Origin: Ancistrus triradiatus
Lineage: Eukaryota; Chordata; Actinopteri; Siluriformes; Loricariidae
Direction: 5' to 3'
NCBI GenBank assembly: GCA_025084515.1
Contig: JAJAGP010001485.1
Location: forward strand, 62,001 to 126,000
Length of the DNA: 64,000 nucleotides
This document shows positions 10,545-24,838 of the stretch, piece by piece; position 1 is the first letter of the stretch; the number at the start of each line of letters is the position of its first letter. The position numbers and the translations under genes are program-made. The notes beneath the pieces are model-generated. The model did not search any database. It was not told the origin of the DNA and worked only from the letters and a program-made list of their open reading frames with translations.

Positions 10545-11640
10545 GTTATCGGGCCTAGGTGGACCAGAGCCCAGGGACTAATGTGGGTGTGGTGCCAAGT
10601 GGTGCCAGTCTGGGAAAATGAGGGACTGGGAACCAAGTGTAGCGTGGTGCAAAGTGGCACTAGTCTGGGGGTATAAGGGCCTGGGAAACAAGGAAGGAGA
10701 GGCCTTTGCTGTCACTGAACCTGGGGTATATGGGCCTGGGGAATAAGGAGAAAGCGGGGCTGGGTGTCACTGATCTGGCAGTATAAGGGGCTGGGGAACA
10801 ACGAAAGAGAGAAACTGGGCATGACTGGTCTGGGGGTATAAGAGCATGGGGAACAACGAAAGAGAGAAACTGGGCATGACTGGTCTGGGGGTATAAGGGC
10901 ATGGGGAACAACGAAAGAGAGAAACTGGGCATGACTGGTCTGGGGGTATAAGGGCCTGGGGAACAAGGAATTAGAGGCGCTAGGTGTCTGATGGTACAAG
11001 AGCCTGAGAAAGACGGGAGGAGAGCCATTGGATGTCACTGATCTGGGGGCATAGGGGCCTGGGGAACAGCTAAGGACAGACATTGAGTGTTACTAATCTG
11101 GGGAACAAGAAAGGGAAGCAATGGGTATCATTGATCTGGGGGTATAAGAGTCTGGGGAACAAAGGAGGAGAGTCACTGGGTGTCACTGATCCATGGGTAT
11201 AAGGGACTGGGGAACAAGGAAGGAAAGGCAATGGGTGTCACTGATCCGTGGGTATAAGGGACTGGGGAACAAGGAAGGATAGGCAATGGGTGTCAGTGAT
11301 CTGGTGGTATGAGTGCCTGGGGAACACGGAAGGAGAACGCAGTGTCCCTGATTTTGGGGTATAAGGGCCTGGGGAAGAAGGAAGGAGAGTCAGTCAGCTC
11401 TGGGGGGATAAGGGTCTGAGGGACAAGGAAGGACATGCACTAGGCATCACTGCTCTGGGGGTATATGGGCCAGGGGGACGAGGAAGGACAGACCTAGGTT
11501 CTAACTTGTCTGGGGGAATAAGGACCTGAGGAACAAGGGAGGAGAGGCAATGGGTGTCACTGCTCTGGGGATATAAGGGCCTGTGGAACAGTGATATGAG
11601 GGGGTATAATTGCTCCTTGAAGTGAGGACTGGGACTGTGT
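10545..11640. repeat. minisatellite of about 60 bp, GGGGTATAAGGGCCTGGGG type
   Basis: About 17 units of the form GTATAAGGGCCTGGGGAACA, then AGGAAGGAGAGGCAATGGG, then TGTCACTGATCTGG. Three copies near 10800-10960 are almost identical, showing recent expansion. It lies between the convergent syngr3 and cacna1h 3' ends. Positions 11641-11924 show no further feature except a possible minus-strand ATTAAA poly(A) variant near 11684-11689. Confidence 0.93.
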
Positions 11641-11924
11641 CGAGTTGGCAAATAGCCCCACAGTGGGCAAGAAGGTTAGATTTTTAATAAGTGTAGCTTA
11701 ACAAGAAGGTATGTCCTCATACTTTTGGCCGTGCAGCGTATTTGGTTCCAGAGAGAGCGTTCCCTAATCTCTAATCAATATGATCAGGAAGGGATCGATT
11801 GCATATCTGATTCTCCTGCGTCCTCCTGATCTTTAGAATCGCTAGCTTAAAGGTGCAGAGTCTCTCGGCTCCTGACCGCCTGCTGGACTGAACCAATCAC
11901 ATAGATCGATCGCTAATCAAAGGC

Positions 11925-12419
11925 TCAGGGGTCTGGCACATGGTGCGACAACTGCGTGCTCCTGACTGGTAACCTGGCTTCCGATTGGTCCCTTAAGAGC
12001 GGGACCGATAAACGTGGCTCTGTGAGCCGTGTCGATTCAGGCAGCTCTAAAGAGTCCCGGAGCAGGGCGGAGTCAAACGAGGGCGTCCGCCTCTTCAGGG
12101 CCGGATTGGGTTCAAAGTCCACGAGCGGCACTCTGGAGCTGCGAGGCGGGCTCGCTATGTGCTTCCCGGGTGTCGTGTGAGCATCCGTAGCTCTGCGGGA
12201 CAGGACACTGCGCTGGCTGTGCACTCGGCTGCTGGTCCGGACACTGGTGGTGCGATTGCAACACGTAGGGGGCGTGGCCTGGGGCGAACAAGGAACTGAG
12301 CCCCCTGTCGGTTGAACCCCGGGAACCTGGAGATGGTGAAGGTCTTCGGCGTGATGCGGGAATAAACTGTCAGCAGAGTCAGGGTGAGCCGAATCCACCG
12401 AGTCGCTCTTTATCGCCTC
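11925..12419 (-). CDS. cacna1h: cacna1h last coding exon, C-terminus
   Basis: Starts EAIKSDSVDS, like human EAVHTDSLEGK. It contains SVRTSSRVHSQRSVLSRR and LKRRTPSFDSALLRDSLEL (human LRRRTPSCEATPHRDSLE), ending SHHVPDP and TGA. At 164 residues it is much shorter than the human C-terminal exon, so this tail is compact. Confidence 0.88.
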   Translation of the reverse strand, partial: EAIKSDSVDSAHPDSADSLFPHHAEDLHHLQVPGVQPTGGSVPCSPQATPPTCCNRTTSVRTSSRVHSQRSVLSRRATDAHTTPGKHIASPPRSSRVPLVDFEPNPALKRRTPSFDSALLRDSLELPESTRLTEPRLSVPLLRDQSEARLPVRSTQLSHHVPDP

Positions 12420-13238
12420 CTAAAGGTTGAAACGAGTACTGTAAGCACCACACAGAATCACCAGAACCCCAGAGATCCAGAGCAGGGTCGAACACACTCT
12501 ACCTGTCTCTGAAGCATCCGCAGGGACCTCTGCTTAGTCACCACCTGCTTCGGGCGGAGCTCTAAGTGAGAGGCGGAGCCTGTGTGGGGTGCTGTGACCT
12601 GCAGCAGGGATCCCCAATCACATGGCTGAGAGCTCACAGAGAGGGAGGAGCCTAAAGGTCAGAATAAATAATAATAATAACAATAATAAATATTAAATAA
12701 TTATTAAAAACAACAACAATTGTAATAATAACAAGTAAAAATAAAAATAAGAACAAGAAGAAAAAAATAAAAAATAACCAAAAAAAGCAATCATAATAAA
12801 AATAAAATAATAACGACAATAATAATAACAATAAGAGAATGTTACCAATATCAATTAAAAAACAATTTATATATATATATATATATATATTTTATAAAGA
12901 TAAAATAATATTAACAAAAATGGAAAACAACAATCAAAACCATAAAATAATAAAATATATAAAAAAATAAATAGATGCACAACATTATGAAAATAAAAAC
13001 ATAAACATTTACATAAAAAGAAAACCAAAAATCATAATAATCATATTAAATAATAATAATAATAATAATAAAATAAACAAAATAATAACATAAATATTAA
13101 ATAAAAATAAAAAACAACAATAATAATAATTAAAAAGTAATAATAATAATAATGCTAATAAGAAGACAAAAAAGCAACAACAATGATAAAAACTGTATTA
13201 AAAAATAAAAATAAAAACACCAATATAATAAAAATAAA

Positions 13239-13278
<40 letters not shown>

Positions 13279-16200
13279 AAAATCTAAAAAAACAATAAAA
13301 ATGAAATTAAAATAATTATTCAATTATAAAAGAACAATATTAATAAATATATTAAATAAAATAAAAAATAAAAATCAACTTATAATTATGGCAACCATTA
13401 CCATAAATAAAAAATCATAGCAATAAAACAACAATAAAAATAAAATAATATCAATAACAACAATTAAATTACAATAACAATAAAAAAACAATAATAAACT
13501 CTAAATAAAAATAAATAAGAATAAGTAATATTGTTATTAACGTCAACAGTGATACTAACTAAAAAAAAAGGTAAAAATAATGAAGGTAAAAATAATAACA
13601 ATAACAGTACAGAAAAATAATTATCTGTAAAGCTCCGAACCTTTTTTTTTGTAATTTTGTTTGTCAATAATAATTAAAGAATAACAATAGCAAATAAACA
13701 CTACTAATAATAAAACAAATGTAACTAAACTGGAATTTTTCCTGTTTTGTCCCTGATACATTCCAGGTTTCTGCCAGCAGATTACACTGTAACACTCGTA
13801 TAATGGTCCCCACACACTGTGAGGTCTAGGGATGTCACCTTCAAGTGTGCGCTGGTCGCCGGGCGCCCGAGTGAAGGAGGCCTGATCGGGGGGTCCGTGT
13901 GCAGACTTGAGGGGGTAAAACATGTAGCTGTCGTTGGGGAGTGACAGCATCCTGGAGACAGACGGCTTCCCGACCACAAGCAGGTCTCCATCCTGGGGCA
14001 TCAGGGTGGTTATTAGTGTGGTCGCCATGGTTACACAGGTTACTTCCATTCAGTACACTATATATAAAAGTTACCGGCTCGGCGTTTTGCGTCGTCGCCG
14101 CGGCCTCGTCTGCATCCTGCAGCCGACTGGCCCGTAGCTCCTCCTCCAGCTCGGCCTCCATCTCGGCCTCCTCGCAGGCGTCCTTGTTGCTGTCCTCCAG
14201 GTGCTTCATAAGGACAGCCACCACCACGTTGACCAGCACGAACTGGGCCACCAGGACGAATGTCACGAAGTAGAGCGGTGACACCAGCGGCAGGTAGCTC
14301 AGGCACCGGTCCCCGCCTTTGCACTCCCTCAGAGTGTCCTGCAACACAAACACACAGGGTCCGATCGGAAGCGTGCCCCCGGCTTTGCGAGCGTGAGCCG
14401 AGCCGCTGGTCGCTCACCTTCATGATCCCGTTCCAATTGTCCCCGGTGGAGACCCGGAAGAGGGTCAGGAAGGCCATGCCGAAGTTCTCGAACGTGGCGT
14501 GACGACTCAGGCCTTCGCACGGGCTCTCCTCAGAGCATTCTGAAATCAATACAAACAGTTCTAAACACGGCTCGTCCAGCAGCCCCACCCCAGACCCCCG
14601 AGACTCGAGGGCTACGAGGTACTGACCGAGTTTCCCGAAGAGTTCGACCCCTAGAGCGGCGTAGATGAAGAAGAGCAGCATGAACAGCAGACCCAGGTTT
14701 CCCACCTGAGGTAACGCCTGGACCACGGTGTCGAGCAGAGCCCTCATTCCCGTGGCCATCTTGAGCAGCTTCAGCACTGCACAAAAACAAACCCGGGGCA
14801 ATCAAAACAGCGTGTCCCCTTCCTACCCACGGTTGGCTGCGGGTGCCTTACGGTACCTCTGGCAATGCGGAGCACGCGCATGATGCGAATGATGGTCGGG
14901 TTGATGGGCAGCGAGGCATTCAGGTCGATCTCCTCCAAAGTGATTCCCATTACAGACAGCAGGACGATGGCCAAGTCCAACTGGTTCCATCTGAGACAGA
15001 GAGGGGGAGAGAGTGGGTCATGCAAAAAATAGGGGCTCAGAACAGAAGCTTGGTGCCCTCCCCCTGGTCTATGCAGGTCACAGACCCAGCCCCCCTTTAT
15101 TCAGGACTGCCTTGTAACTCCGAAGAGAACCTGAAGGAACAAGACAAGACTTCTAAAGAACTAGACAGAACCCTATTCTTTAGTGGTCCTGTCATGTACT
15201 TTCGGGATCAATTCCATCCCATGGTCCAGAGGTCCCTTGTGTTCCTGTTCCAGAGGAACATGACACTACCTCTAAAGAACGGAATGGAACGGAACCCAAT
15301 GGAACAAAATAGGACCTCTAGAGAACAGGACAGAAAAGAAACAAAAAAAACACAAGACCTCTAAAGATTTCGGTGGAAAAAATCTCAAAGAGACATGACA
15401 GGACCTCTAGAGAACGGGACAGAGCTGACCCCAAAGGTCCTAGCTCTAGAGAATGGGATGGAAAATAACCTAAAAGGTACGAGACTGGACCTCTAAATAT
15501 TGGGATGGAAAAATCCCCAAAGAAACACAAAAGAGCCTCTAAGGAACGGGACAGAACCGAACACAAGGTGTGAGAAGGGATCCCTAGTGAAGGGGGTGGA
15601 ACAGAACCTGGTGGATCAAGACAGTAACCCCCCCTCCCCCCACCTCCCTCCTAGGGATGCAAACCAGTGTCCTTCCACTGAACCACCTCGAGTCACACCC
15701 CGCCTCCGGTGAGTCATGCTTCCCTGGGGCCTAAACCTTCTGAGTTCCTGCCTCCCCTTTATGAGTTACAGCGCTCTCTAGGGGAAAGGAGGTTGTATCT
15801 TTGGTTACATTCTTTTCAAGCCCCCCACTAGATAAAATGAGATCTCACCTGTCCTTAAAAAACCTGCGGAAGCCGAAGGCGACCAGCTTCAGGATGGCTT
15901 CGATCACAAACACCAGGGTGAAGACATAGTTGAAGTATTTTAAAGCTTCCTCCAGGTACTAAACACACACAAACAAAAAGGGGTCATTTAAAGGTGTACC
16001 TCAAGGACCTGTGCTGGGAATCTTCTGGATTTGACATTGTGTGTGTGACCTTGGGCTGGTTGTAGTGCTCCATGGCCATGGTGAGGACGTTGATGCCGAT
16101 GATGACGGTGATAAAGAGGTCCAGGTAGTGGCTGGTGCACAGGGTGTGGATGTAGAGGCGAGCGGGAGAGTAATCGGCATAGTATGGCCTCTGGAGGGCC

Positions 16201-17978
16201 TCTGATACACGCGCACACACGCGCACACACGCGCACACACACACACACGCACACACATGCACACACACACACACACACACGCACGCACACACACACACAC
16301 ACACGCACACACACACACACACGCACACGCACACACACGCACACACACAGAAACAAACAAACGAACAAACACACACACAGTGTTAGGGAATCGCAATTCA
16401 GAACAAAATCTCTAGCTAGTGAAATGAATAAAACTGAGTCAAATTTCTAACTTGTGAATATGAATCTGAGTCAAATCAATATCTTGTGAAATGAATCTGA
16501 ATCAAATCTCCAACCTGTGAATCTGAATCAAATCTCTAGCTTGTGAATCTGCGTGGAATCTATCTTGTGAATCAAATCTACCTTGTGAGTCAAATCTCTA
16601 GCTTAAGAATTTGAATTTGAATTAAGTCAAGTCAAGTCAGATTTATTTATATAGCGCTTTTTACAATGGAGCATTGTCTCAAAGCAACTTTACAAGTTTA
16701 GATTATCTCCTAATAACTACGTCCAAGCCCAAATTGAGCAAGCCTAGGGCGACAGTGGCAAGGAAAACCTGAGTGTTATAGGAAGAAACCTTGGGAGGAC
16801 CAAGACTCAAAAAGGGAGCCAACCTCCTTGGGCGGCGTAGATGATAAATCTAAGAATGAGGCTAATTTATCTAAACTAATAAGTCATGGAGTCTTAGTTC
16901 AAGTAAAATATGCACATCGGCATTAAGGAGTCAAATCTCTAGCTTGTGAATCAGAGTCGAAGTCAAATCTCTAGCTTGTACATATGAATTTGAATCTGAG
17001 TCAAATCTCTAGCTTGTACATATGAATCTGAGTCAAATCTAATTTGTGAATCAAAATCTGAGTCAACTCAAGCTTGTGAATGAGTCGAATCTCTAGCTTA
17101 TGAATCTGAATCCGAGTTGAATTTCTAGCTTGTGAATTTGAATCTGAGTCAAATCTGTTCCTTGTGAAATTAATCTGAGTCGAATTTCTATGTTGTGAAT
17201 CTGAATAAGTCAAATCTCTAGCTTGTGAACTAAATCTGAGTCAAATTTCCAACTTGTGATTTTTAATCAAATCTCCATCTTGTGAATCTGACTTTAAGTC
17301 GAATTTATAGCTCATGAATCTGAATCAAATCTCTATTATGCGAGATGAATCTGAGTCGAATCATTAGTTTCTAAAATGAATCTGAGTCAAGTCTGTAGCT
17401 TGTGAATTTGAGTCGACTCTAGTTGTGAATCTACATCTGAGTCAAATCTCTATCTTGTGAAATGAATCTGAATCAAATGTCTAGCTTGTGAACTGAATCT
17501 GAATTGAATGTTTAACTTCAATCAAATCTCTATTTTGTGAAAATGAGTCAAATCTCTATTTTGTGAAGTGAACCTGAATCAAATTTCTAACTTGTGAATC
17601 TGAATCACAGCTCTAGCTTGTGAATTTGAATCAAATTTATATCTTAAGAATCTAAATCTGAAATTCAAATCTCAATCTCTAGTTTCCGAAATGAATCTGA
17701 ACCAAATCTCTAGTTTCTGACATGAATCTGAATCAAATCTCTAGCATGTGAAATGAACATGAATCAAATTTCTAGCTTCAGAAATGAATATGAATCCGAG
17801 TCAAATCTCCAGTAATTAAATCTAAATTTGAGTTGAATCTCTAATGCGTGAATCTGAATCAAATCTCTAATTTGTGAAACGATTCTGATTCTCTATTATG
17901 TAACTCTTTTTAGAATCTGAAGCAAATCTCTAGCTTGTTAAATTAATCTGAAATCTCTAGTTTGTGTAGCTGGAAGGC

Positions 17979-18029
<51 letters not shown>

Positions 18030-18106
18030 CTCATTAGGCAGACAAATCATTAAGTTACCTGAGCATAACTACCTGTGTGTATGAGAGCTGTGAGGAATTT
18101 ACACAA

Positions 18107-18162
<56 letters not shown>

Positions 18163-18183
18163 AAATGCACAGTTTTACCGGTA

Positions 18184-18218
<35 letters not shown>

Positions 18219-18315
18219 AAATGGAAGAGTCATCGATGAGATCATAAAGCCGTCTCACACAGTGTCCCCCTGCATCCATCATGGGTGTGACTGCTCAAGG
18301 TGTCTTTGAGAGGGA

Positions 18316-18371
<56 letters not shown>

Positions 18372-18464
18372 GTCTCGAGACAGAGTAGATGGAGCTTGAG
18401 TCCATGCCAGGAACAGCGATGCGGCAGAGGACTGTACCTCTGCCAGAGAGAGGAAAAACTCGGA

Positions 18465-18519
<55 letters not shown>

Positions 18520-21500
18520 TGCTATATTATTAAGGAGGGCTCACTCCTGCGCCTCTTCTCCAGGCGCCTCTGCCTCTTCTCCTCCCGGAGGCGCGCCTCC
18601 TCCTCCTCCTGGTCCTGCCGACATTTGTGGAAGTTCTCCACCACCACGCCCACGAACATGTTCAGCACGAAGAAGCTGACGATCAGCAGGAACGAGATGA
18701 AGTACAGCAGCATCCACGGGTTATGGTTCCTCATGGGCTAAAACGGAAAAAAAAGCAAAAAAAAGAACCTAACCATGATTTAAGAGCTGCAGTGCTCAGC
18801 AACGGCCACCGGGGGGCGCGCTCGCTCTCCAGGAAACCACGTTAGGTTCAGGAACGGTTCCGAACCGAAACTGGAGGGAAAGTCTCGAGATTCTGAGTCT
18901 GAATCAATGAGTTGATACCTCAAGCTTGTGAGTCTGAAACAAATCTCTAGCTCTGGAGTCTGAATCAAAGTCGAATCTCTAGCTTATGAGTCAGAGTCAA
19001 ATTTAATCTTTAGCTTCTGAATTTGAATCTGAGTCAAACCACTGGCTTTTGATTTAATTCTGAATCAGAGTCGAATCATTTAAGTTATGAGCCAGAGTCA
19101 AATTGAATCTCTACCTTCTTAATCTCTAGGTTGTGAATCTGATTTCACTCTCTAGCTTGAACCTCTACCTTTGAAATCTGAATCTGAGTCAAACCTCTAG
19201 CTTATGAGCCGGAGTTAAGTTGAATCTCCAGTTTGTGAATCAGAGGCAAAAAGTCAAGTTTGTGGGTCTGAATCAACTCTAGCTCTGGAGTCTGAATCGA
19301 GCTGAATCTTTAGCTTATGAGTTGTAGTCAAATTTAATCTCTAGATTGTGAATCCGAATTAGAGTTGAATCTCTAAGTAATGAATCGGAGTCAATTTGAA
19401 TCTCCAGCTCGTGACTCTGTGTCGAAACCTCAAGCTTGTGAGTCTGAATCAACTCTCTAGCTCTGGAGTCTGAATCGAGTCAAATCTCTAGCTTATGAGT
19501 CGGAGTCAAATTGAATCTCTAGTTAGTGAATCTGAAGCTGAGTCGAATCTCTAGCTTATGAGTCGGAGACGAGTTGAATCTCTAGCTTGTGAATCTGAGT
19601 CAAAAAATCAAGTTTGTGAGTCTGAATCAACTCTCCAGTTCTGGAGTCTGAATCTAGTCAAATCTAAAGCATATGAGTCGGAGTCAAGTTGAATCTCCAC
19701 TTGTGAATCTGAGTCAAAACCTCAAGCTTGTGAGTCTGAATCAACTATCTAGCTCTGGAGTCTGAATCTGAGTCAAATCTCTAGTTTATGAGTCAGAGTC
19801 AAATTTAATCTCTAGATTGTGAATCCGAATCACAGTCAAATTTCTACATTATGAGTCAGAGTCCAGTTGAATCTCTAGCTTGTGAATTTGAGTCAAATCA
19901 CTGGTTTGTGATGTGATTCTGAATCAGAGTCAAATCTCTAGCTTATGAGTCGGAGTCAAACTGAATCTCTAGTTTGTGAATCCAAATCAGAGTCGAATCT
20001 CTAAGTTATGAGTCGAAGTCAAGTTGAATATCTACCTTGTGAATCTCTAGGATGTGAATCTGAGTCAAATCTCTAGATTGTGAATCTGAGTCAAACCTCT
20101 AGCATGCAAATCCAAGTTGAATCTCTAGCTTTTAAATCTGAATCCGAGTCAAATCTGAGTCAAATCTCTAGCTTGGGAAACTGAGTCAAATCTCTTATTA
20201 TGTGATTCTGAATCTTGAGCTGGAACCTCACGCTTATGAATCAGAGTCAAATCTCTAAGTTATGAGTCAGAATCAAGTTGAATCTCCAGATTGTGAATCT
20301 GAGTCAAACCCCAAGCATGTGAGTCTGAATCAACTCTCTAGCACTTTAGTCTGAATCGAGTCGAATCTCTAGCTTATGAGGCAAATTGTATATCTAGCTT
20401 GTGAATCTGAATCAAATCACCGGCTTGTGATGGGATTCTGATTCACAGTCGAATCTTTAAGTTATGAATCAGAGTCAAGTTGAAGCTCTACCTTGTGCAT
20501 CTCTAGCTTGTGAATGCGAATCTGAGTTAAGTCTCTAGTATGCAAGTCCAAGTTGAATCTAGCTTTTAAATCTGAATCTGAGTCGAATCTGAGTCAAATC
20601 TCTTATGATGTTATTCTGAATCTTGAGTCTAATCTCTAGCTTATGAATCTGAGTCAAATCTCAAGTTCGTGAATCTGAATCAAATGAAATTGTAGCTTGT
20701 AAATCTGAATCTGAGAACTGAATCTGAATCAGCGTTGAATATCTATCTTATGTATCCGACTCTGACTCAAATGTCTAGCTTGTAAATCTGAATCAAATGT
20801 AACACTTATGGATCTTAATCTGATTTGAGTCTCTATCTTGTGAACTTGAATTTGAGTTGAATATCTAAGTGTCAGAGTCAAGTTAAATCTCTACTTTGTG
20901 AATCTGAATCAAATCTCTAGCTGCTAAGTCTGAATCAACTTTAAAGCTTGTGACTTTAAGTCGAATCTCTAGCTTCTGATTCTGTATCTGAGGTGAATCT
21001 CCAGATTGTGAGTCTGAATCTGAATGAAATCTACATCTTATAAATCTGAATCTTAGTCAAATCTCTAAGTTGTGAGTCAGAGTCAAGCTGAATATCTAGC
21101 TTGTAAATCTGAATCTGAGTTGAATCTTCAGCTGGTAATTGTAAATTCGAGAACTGAATCTGAGTCGAATCTCTAGCTTCTGAATTTGAATCTGAGTCAA
21201 ATCTCTAGGTTCTGAATCTGTGTCAAATCTCTAGGTTATCAATCGTAATGTTAGTCAAATCTCTAGTGTGCGAGGTCAAGTTGAATCAATAATGTGAGTC
21301 CGGGTCAAACCTCTAGCTTTAAAGTCGGATTTAAGTCTCCAAGTAAATAGTCAAATCTCTAGCTTGTGAATCTGAATCTGAGTCAAACCTCCAGCATGCA
21401 AGTCCAACTTCAATCTCTAGCTTTGAAATCTGAATCTGAGTCGAATCTGAGTCAAATCTCTAGCTTATGAGTCGGAGTCAAGTTGAATCTCCCGCTTGTG

Positions 21501-24500
21501 ACTCTGTGTCGAAACCTCAAGCTTGTGAGTCTGAATCAACTCTCTAGCTCTGGAGTCTGAATCGAGTCAAATCTCTAGCTTATGAGTCGGAGTCAAATTG
21601 AATCTCTAGTTAGTGAATCTGAATTTGAGTCGAATCTCTAGCTTATGAGTCGGAGATGAGTTGAATCTCTAGCTTGTGAATCTGAGTCAAAAAATCAAGC
21701 TTGTGAGTCTGAATCAACTATCTAGCTCTGGAGTCTGAATCTAGTCAAATCTCCAGCTTATGAGTCAGAGTCAAGTTGAATCTCCACTTGTGAATCTGAG
21801 TCACAGTCGAATTTCTAAGTTATGAGTCGGAGTCCAGTTGAATATCTAGCTTGTGAATCTGAATCTGTAACTTGCAAGTCTAAAACAAAACTCTATTTTG
21901 TGAATCTGAGTCAAATCTTCAGATCATGAATGAGTCAAATCTGTGTCGAATCTCTAGTTTGTAAATCTGAGTCAAATCTCTACCTTGTGAATCTGAATCA
22001 AATTCCTAGCTTGTGATTCAGAGTCAAATTGAATCTCTAGCTTATGAATCTGAATCCAAGTCAAATCTATAGCATGTGACTCTGAGTACGAGTCAAATCT
22101 CTACCTTGTGAATCTGAGTCAAATCAGAATCTAAATCAGAGTTGGATATCTAGCTTCTGAATTTGATTCAAATGTCTATCTTGTGAATCTGAATCAGATC
22201 TCTAGCTTATGAATCTTAGCTCTATCCTGTGAATTTGAATCTGAGTCAAATCTCTAGCATGTGACTCATAATCTGAGTTGAATCTCTACCATGTGGTGTG
22301 TCAGAATCTGATTCAAATGTCAAGCTCATGAATCTGAATCAACTTAGGAGTCAGACACATTAAATCTCTAACTTGCGAATCTGAATCTCTAACTTGCAAG
22401 TCTGAAACAAAACTATGTTAATCTGAGTCAAATCTTTAGCTCATAAATCTAAAGGAGGCAAATATGTGTCAAATATCTGGTTTGTAAATCTGAGTCAAAT
22501 CTCTACCTTGTGAATCTGAATCTGAATCAAATCCCTAGCTTGTGAGTCAGCGTCAAATTCAATCTCTAGCTCATGAATCTGAATCCAAGTCAAATCTATA
22601 GCATGTGGCTGAGTATTAGTCAAAAGAAATGGGCCGATTTAAAGTCTATCGTTAAGAAGAAGGGAGCAGAGAGAGCAAGAGACATGAAGAAGACCATAGG
22701 GGGCATTTCCAGCATTTATTTTAATGCTTTTAAAGACAGAAGAGACGGTAGATATACAAAGTCAGCTGTCACAAGAGATCTGAGCCCTTCGGAAGGTGCA
22801 GGAAGAGCTGCTAAAGGTTGAGAAAGAAAGGCAAGAACTTGAAAAAGAGAAACTAAAACTAATGAAAAAGGAAATGTGAAAGTATTTAATAAACAACATT
22901 TCAAAAATAATAGCAACCCCATGTCTTCCTTTAAGTGAACCTACTCTCAATTAGATTCTTACGGGCTTGCAATCCTGAGATCCTGGGAGGAACTGCGGCT
23001 TCCTTTCATCTGCCTCAGGTTCGGCTTGGTAAGTGATATTGGGCACAGGAACACCATGCATTAGGCATACATTATGAAGCACACACACTGCAGTTATGCT
23101 TCTTCTGATGTGAACAGTAGCATTCCTCCAGATTGATCAATGCATCGGGACCAGGACTTTAGAACACCAATACATCTCTCAACGACACTTCTTGTTTTTC
23201 TCCTAGCACTGTTGTACCGCCTCTCTGGCTCTGTCACAGGATGTAGTATTGGTGACTATCACCTGATAAATAGATATTACAAATACCAATTGCCTCATAG
23301 CATATGCCTGGATTACACATGTAGTACGCATATGTTATAATATTTTTTTGTATATTAAGTATGTAAAAGTGTAGCAAAGATTCATATAGAAAATGTTTAC
23401 CTAACAACCACCCCTCAGGGATATGTCCCTCATTAAACCAATGTCCAGCTGTTGAAGTGGTAAGCATGAAAGAATCATGGGTACTACCAGGCCACTTTGC
23501 TGCAAGGCTGTTAATGCCCAGGGTAGCATCACAGACTACCTGAACATTTAACGAATGAAAGTTTTTCCTGTTAACATACATTTTGTCATCCTCATGTGGA
23601 GCCTATCAGAAAATGTTATTAAACACTGATGAACCTGATTTTACATAAGAACAATAATTACCGTCTACAGTTTGGATACTGACCTTTATAATCAAAATGT
23701 CTCCCATCAACCACAGCGAGTACGTTTGGAAATCCAGCCATGTCAAATAATCTCTGTTTTGTTTTAATTTCCTCTGCACTAGTTGATGGGAACTTGATAA
23801 AATTCCGTACCCTCTTGCAGAGGGCATTTGACACAGTATTCACAACACGACTCACAGATGGTTGGCTCACACCTACAGTGCTGCCCAGGACTGTTTGAAA
23901 TGAACCAGATGCAAAGAATCTTAGTGTAACCATTATTTGCAATATTACAGGGAGAGGTGAGGATCTTTTTGTTTTTCTTTGCAGCTCGTTAGTTAAAATA
24001 TCTGCTAGGTATATGATTGAATTCCTTGGGAGTCTGTATTATCGCAAAAGCATATGATCAGGAAGGCTGAGAGGATCTGCCCTGTCTCTGTGTGTGAGGC
24101 TATCGTAAGGTTAAGAAGAATACCACTTGTTCTTAGAATCAGTCTTAAGAAGAGAGTTAAGGAAAAAAATTACAATAATTCTTAAGAAGTTATTGAAGAA
24201 AAACAAACTTTCGTAACTTTTTCCCTAAGAAGGAAGTTAAGATAAAACACAAATTTCAGAAGGTGGTCTTTCTTAAGAAACTTTCATGAATCCGGCTCCT
24301 GACTCTGAGTCAAATCCCTACTTTGTGAATCTGAATCAGAGTTGATTCTCGGGTTTCCAGATCTGATTCAAACCACTAGAACTGAACTGAATGTGATGTG
24401 AATCGCTAATTTATGAATCTGAGTCGAACCTCTGTCTTACAATTCTGACTCTGATTTGAATCTCAATCTGAGTTCTCTGATCTCTAGTTGGTGAATCTGA

Positions 24501-24778
24501 ATCAAAACCCTAGCTTGTGAGTCAAGAGTCAAATTGAATCTATAGCTTGTAAATCTGAATCTGAGCCGAATCTCTAGCTTGTGAATTGTTAAAGCTTTAT
24601 TCCAGGGTTTTTGTTTTTGTTTGTGTGTGTGTGTACTCTGCTCTTTGAGGTTAAGGTGTGTGAGAGATATCTCGGAGGGGGCTGTCAGTGTCCATTTGTC
24701 ACGCAGTGTTTTAGAGAAAATACAGAGATCTGAGGTTTGAAATGTCACCTGAGATCCTTAAACACGAACAACTGAAAG

Positions 24779-24838
<60 letters not shown>

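Noticed and set aside
10660..11083. Two minus-strand frames of about 122 codons, Pro/Ser/Leu-rich
   Set aside because: The repeated peptide simply reflects the 60-bp minisatellite; adjacent frames are equally open.
16001..16396. Open frames of about 130 codons rich in Cys/Val
   Set aside because: They are translations of the (CA)n/(GT)n tract. Only the exon x frame at 16201-16050 has real protein similarity.
18888..22624. CRISPR-like look of regular repeats
   Set aside because: Units are diverged, directly abutting with no unique spacers, and the DNA is vertebrate.
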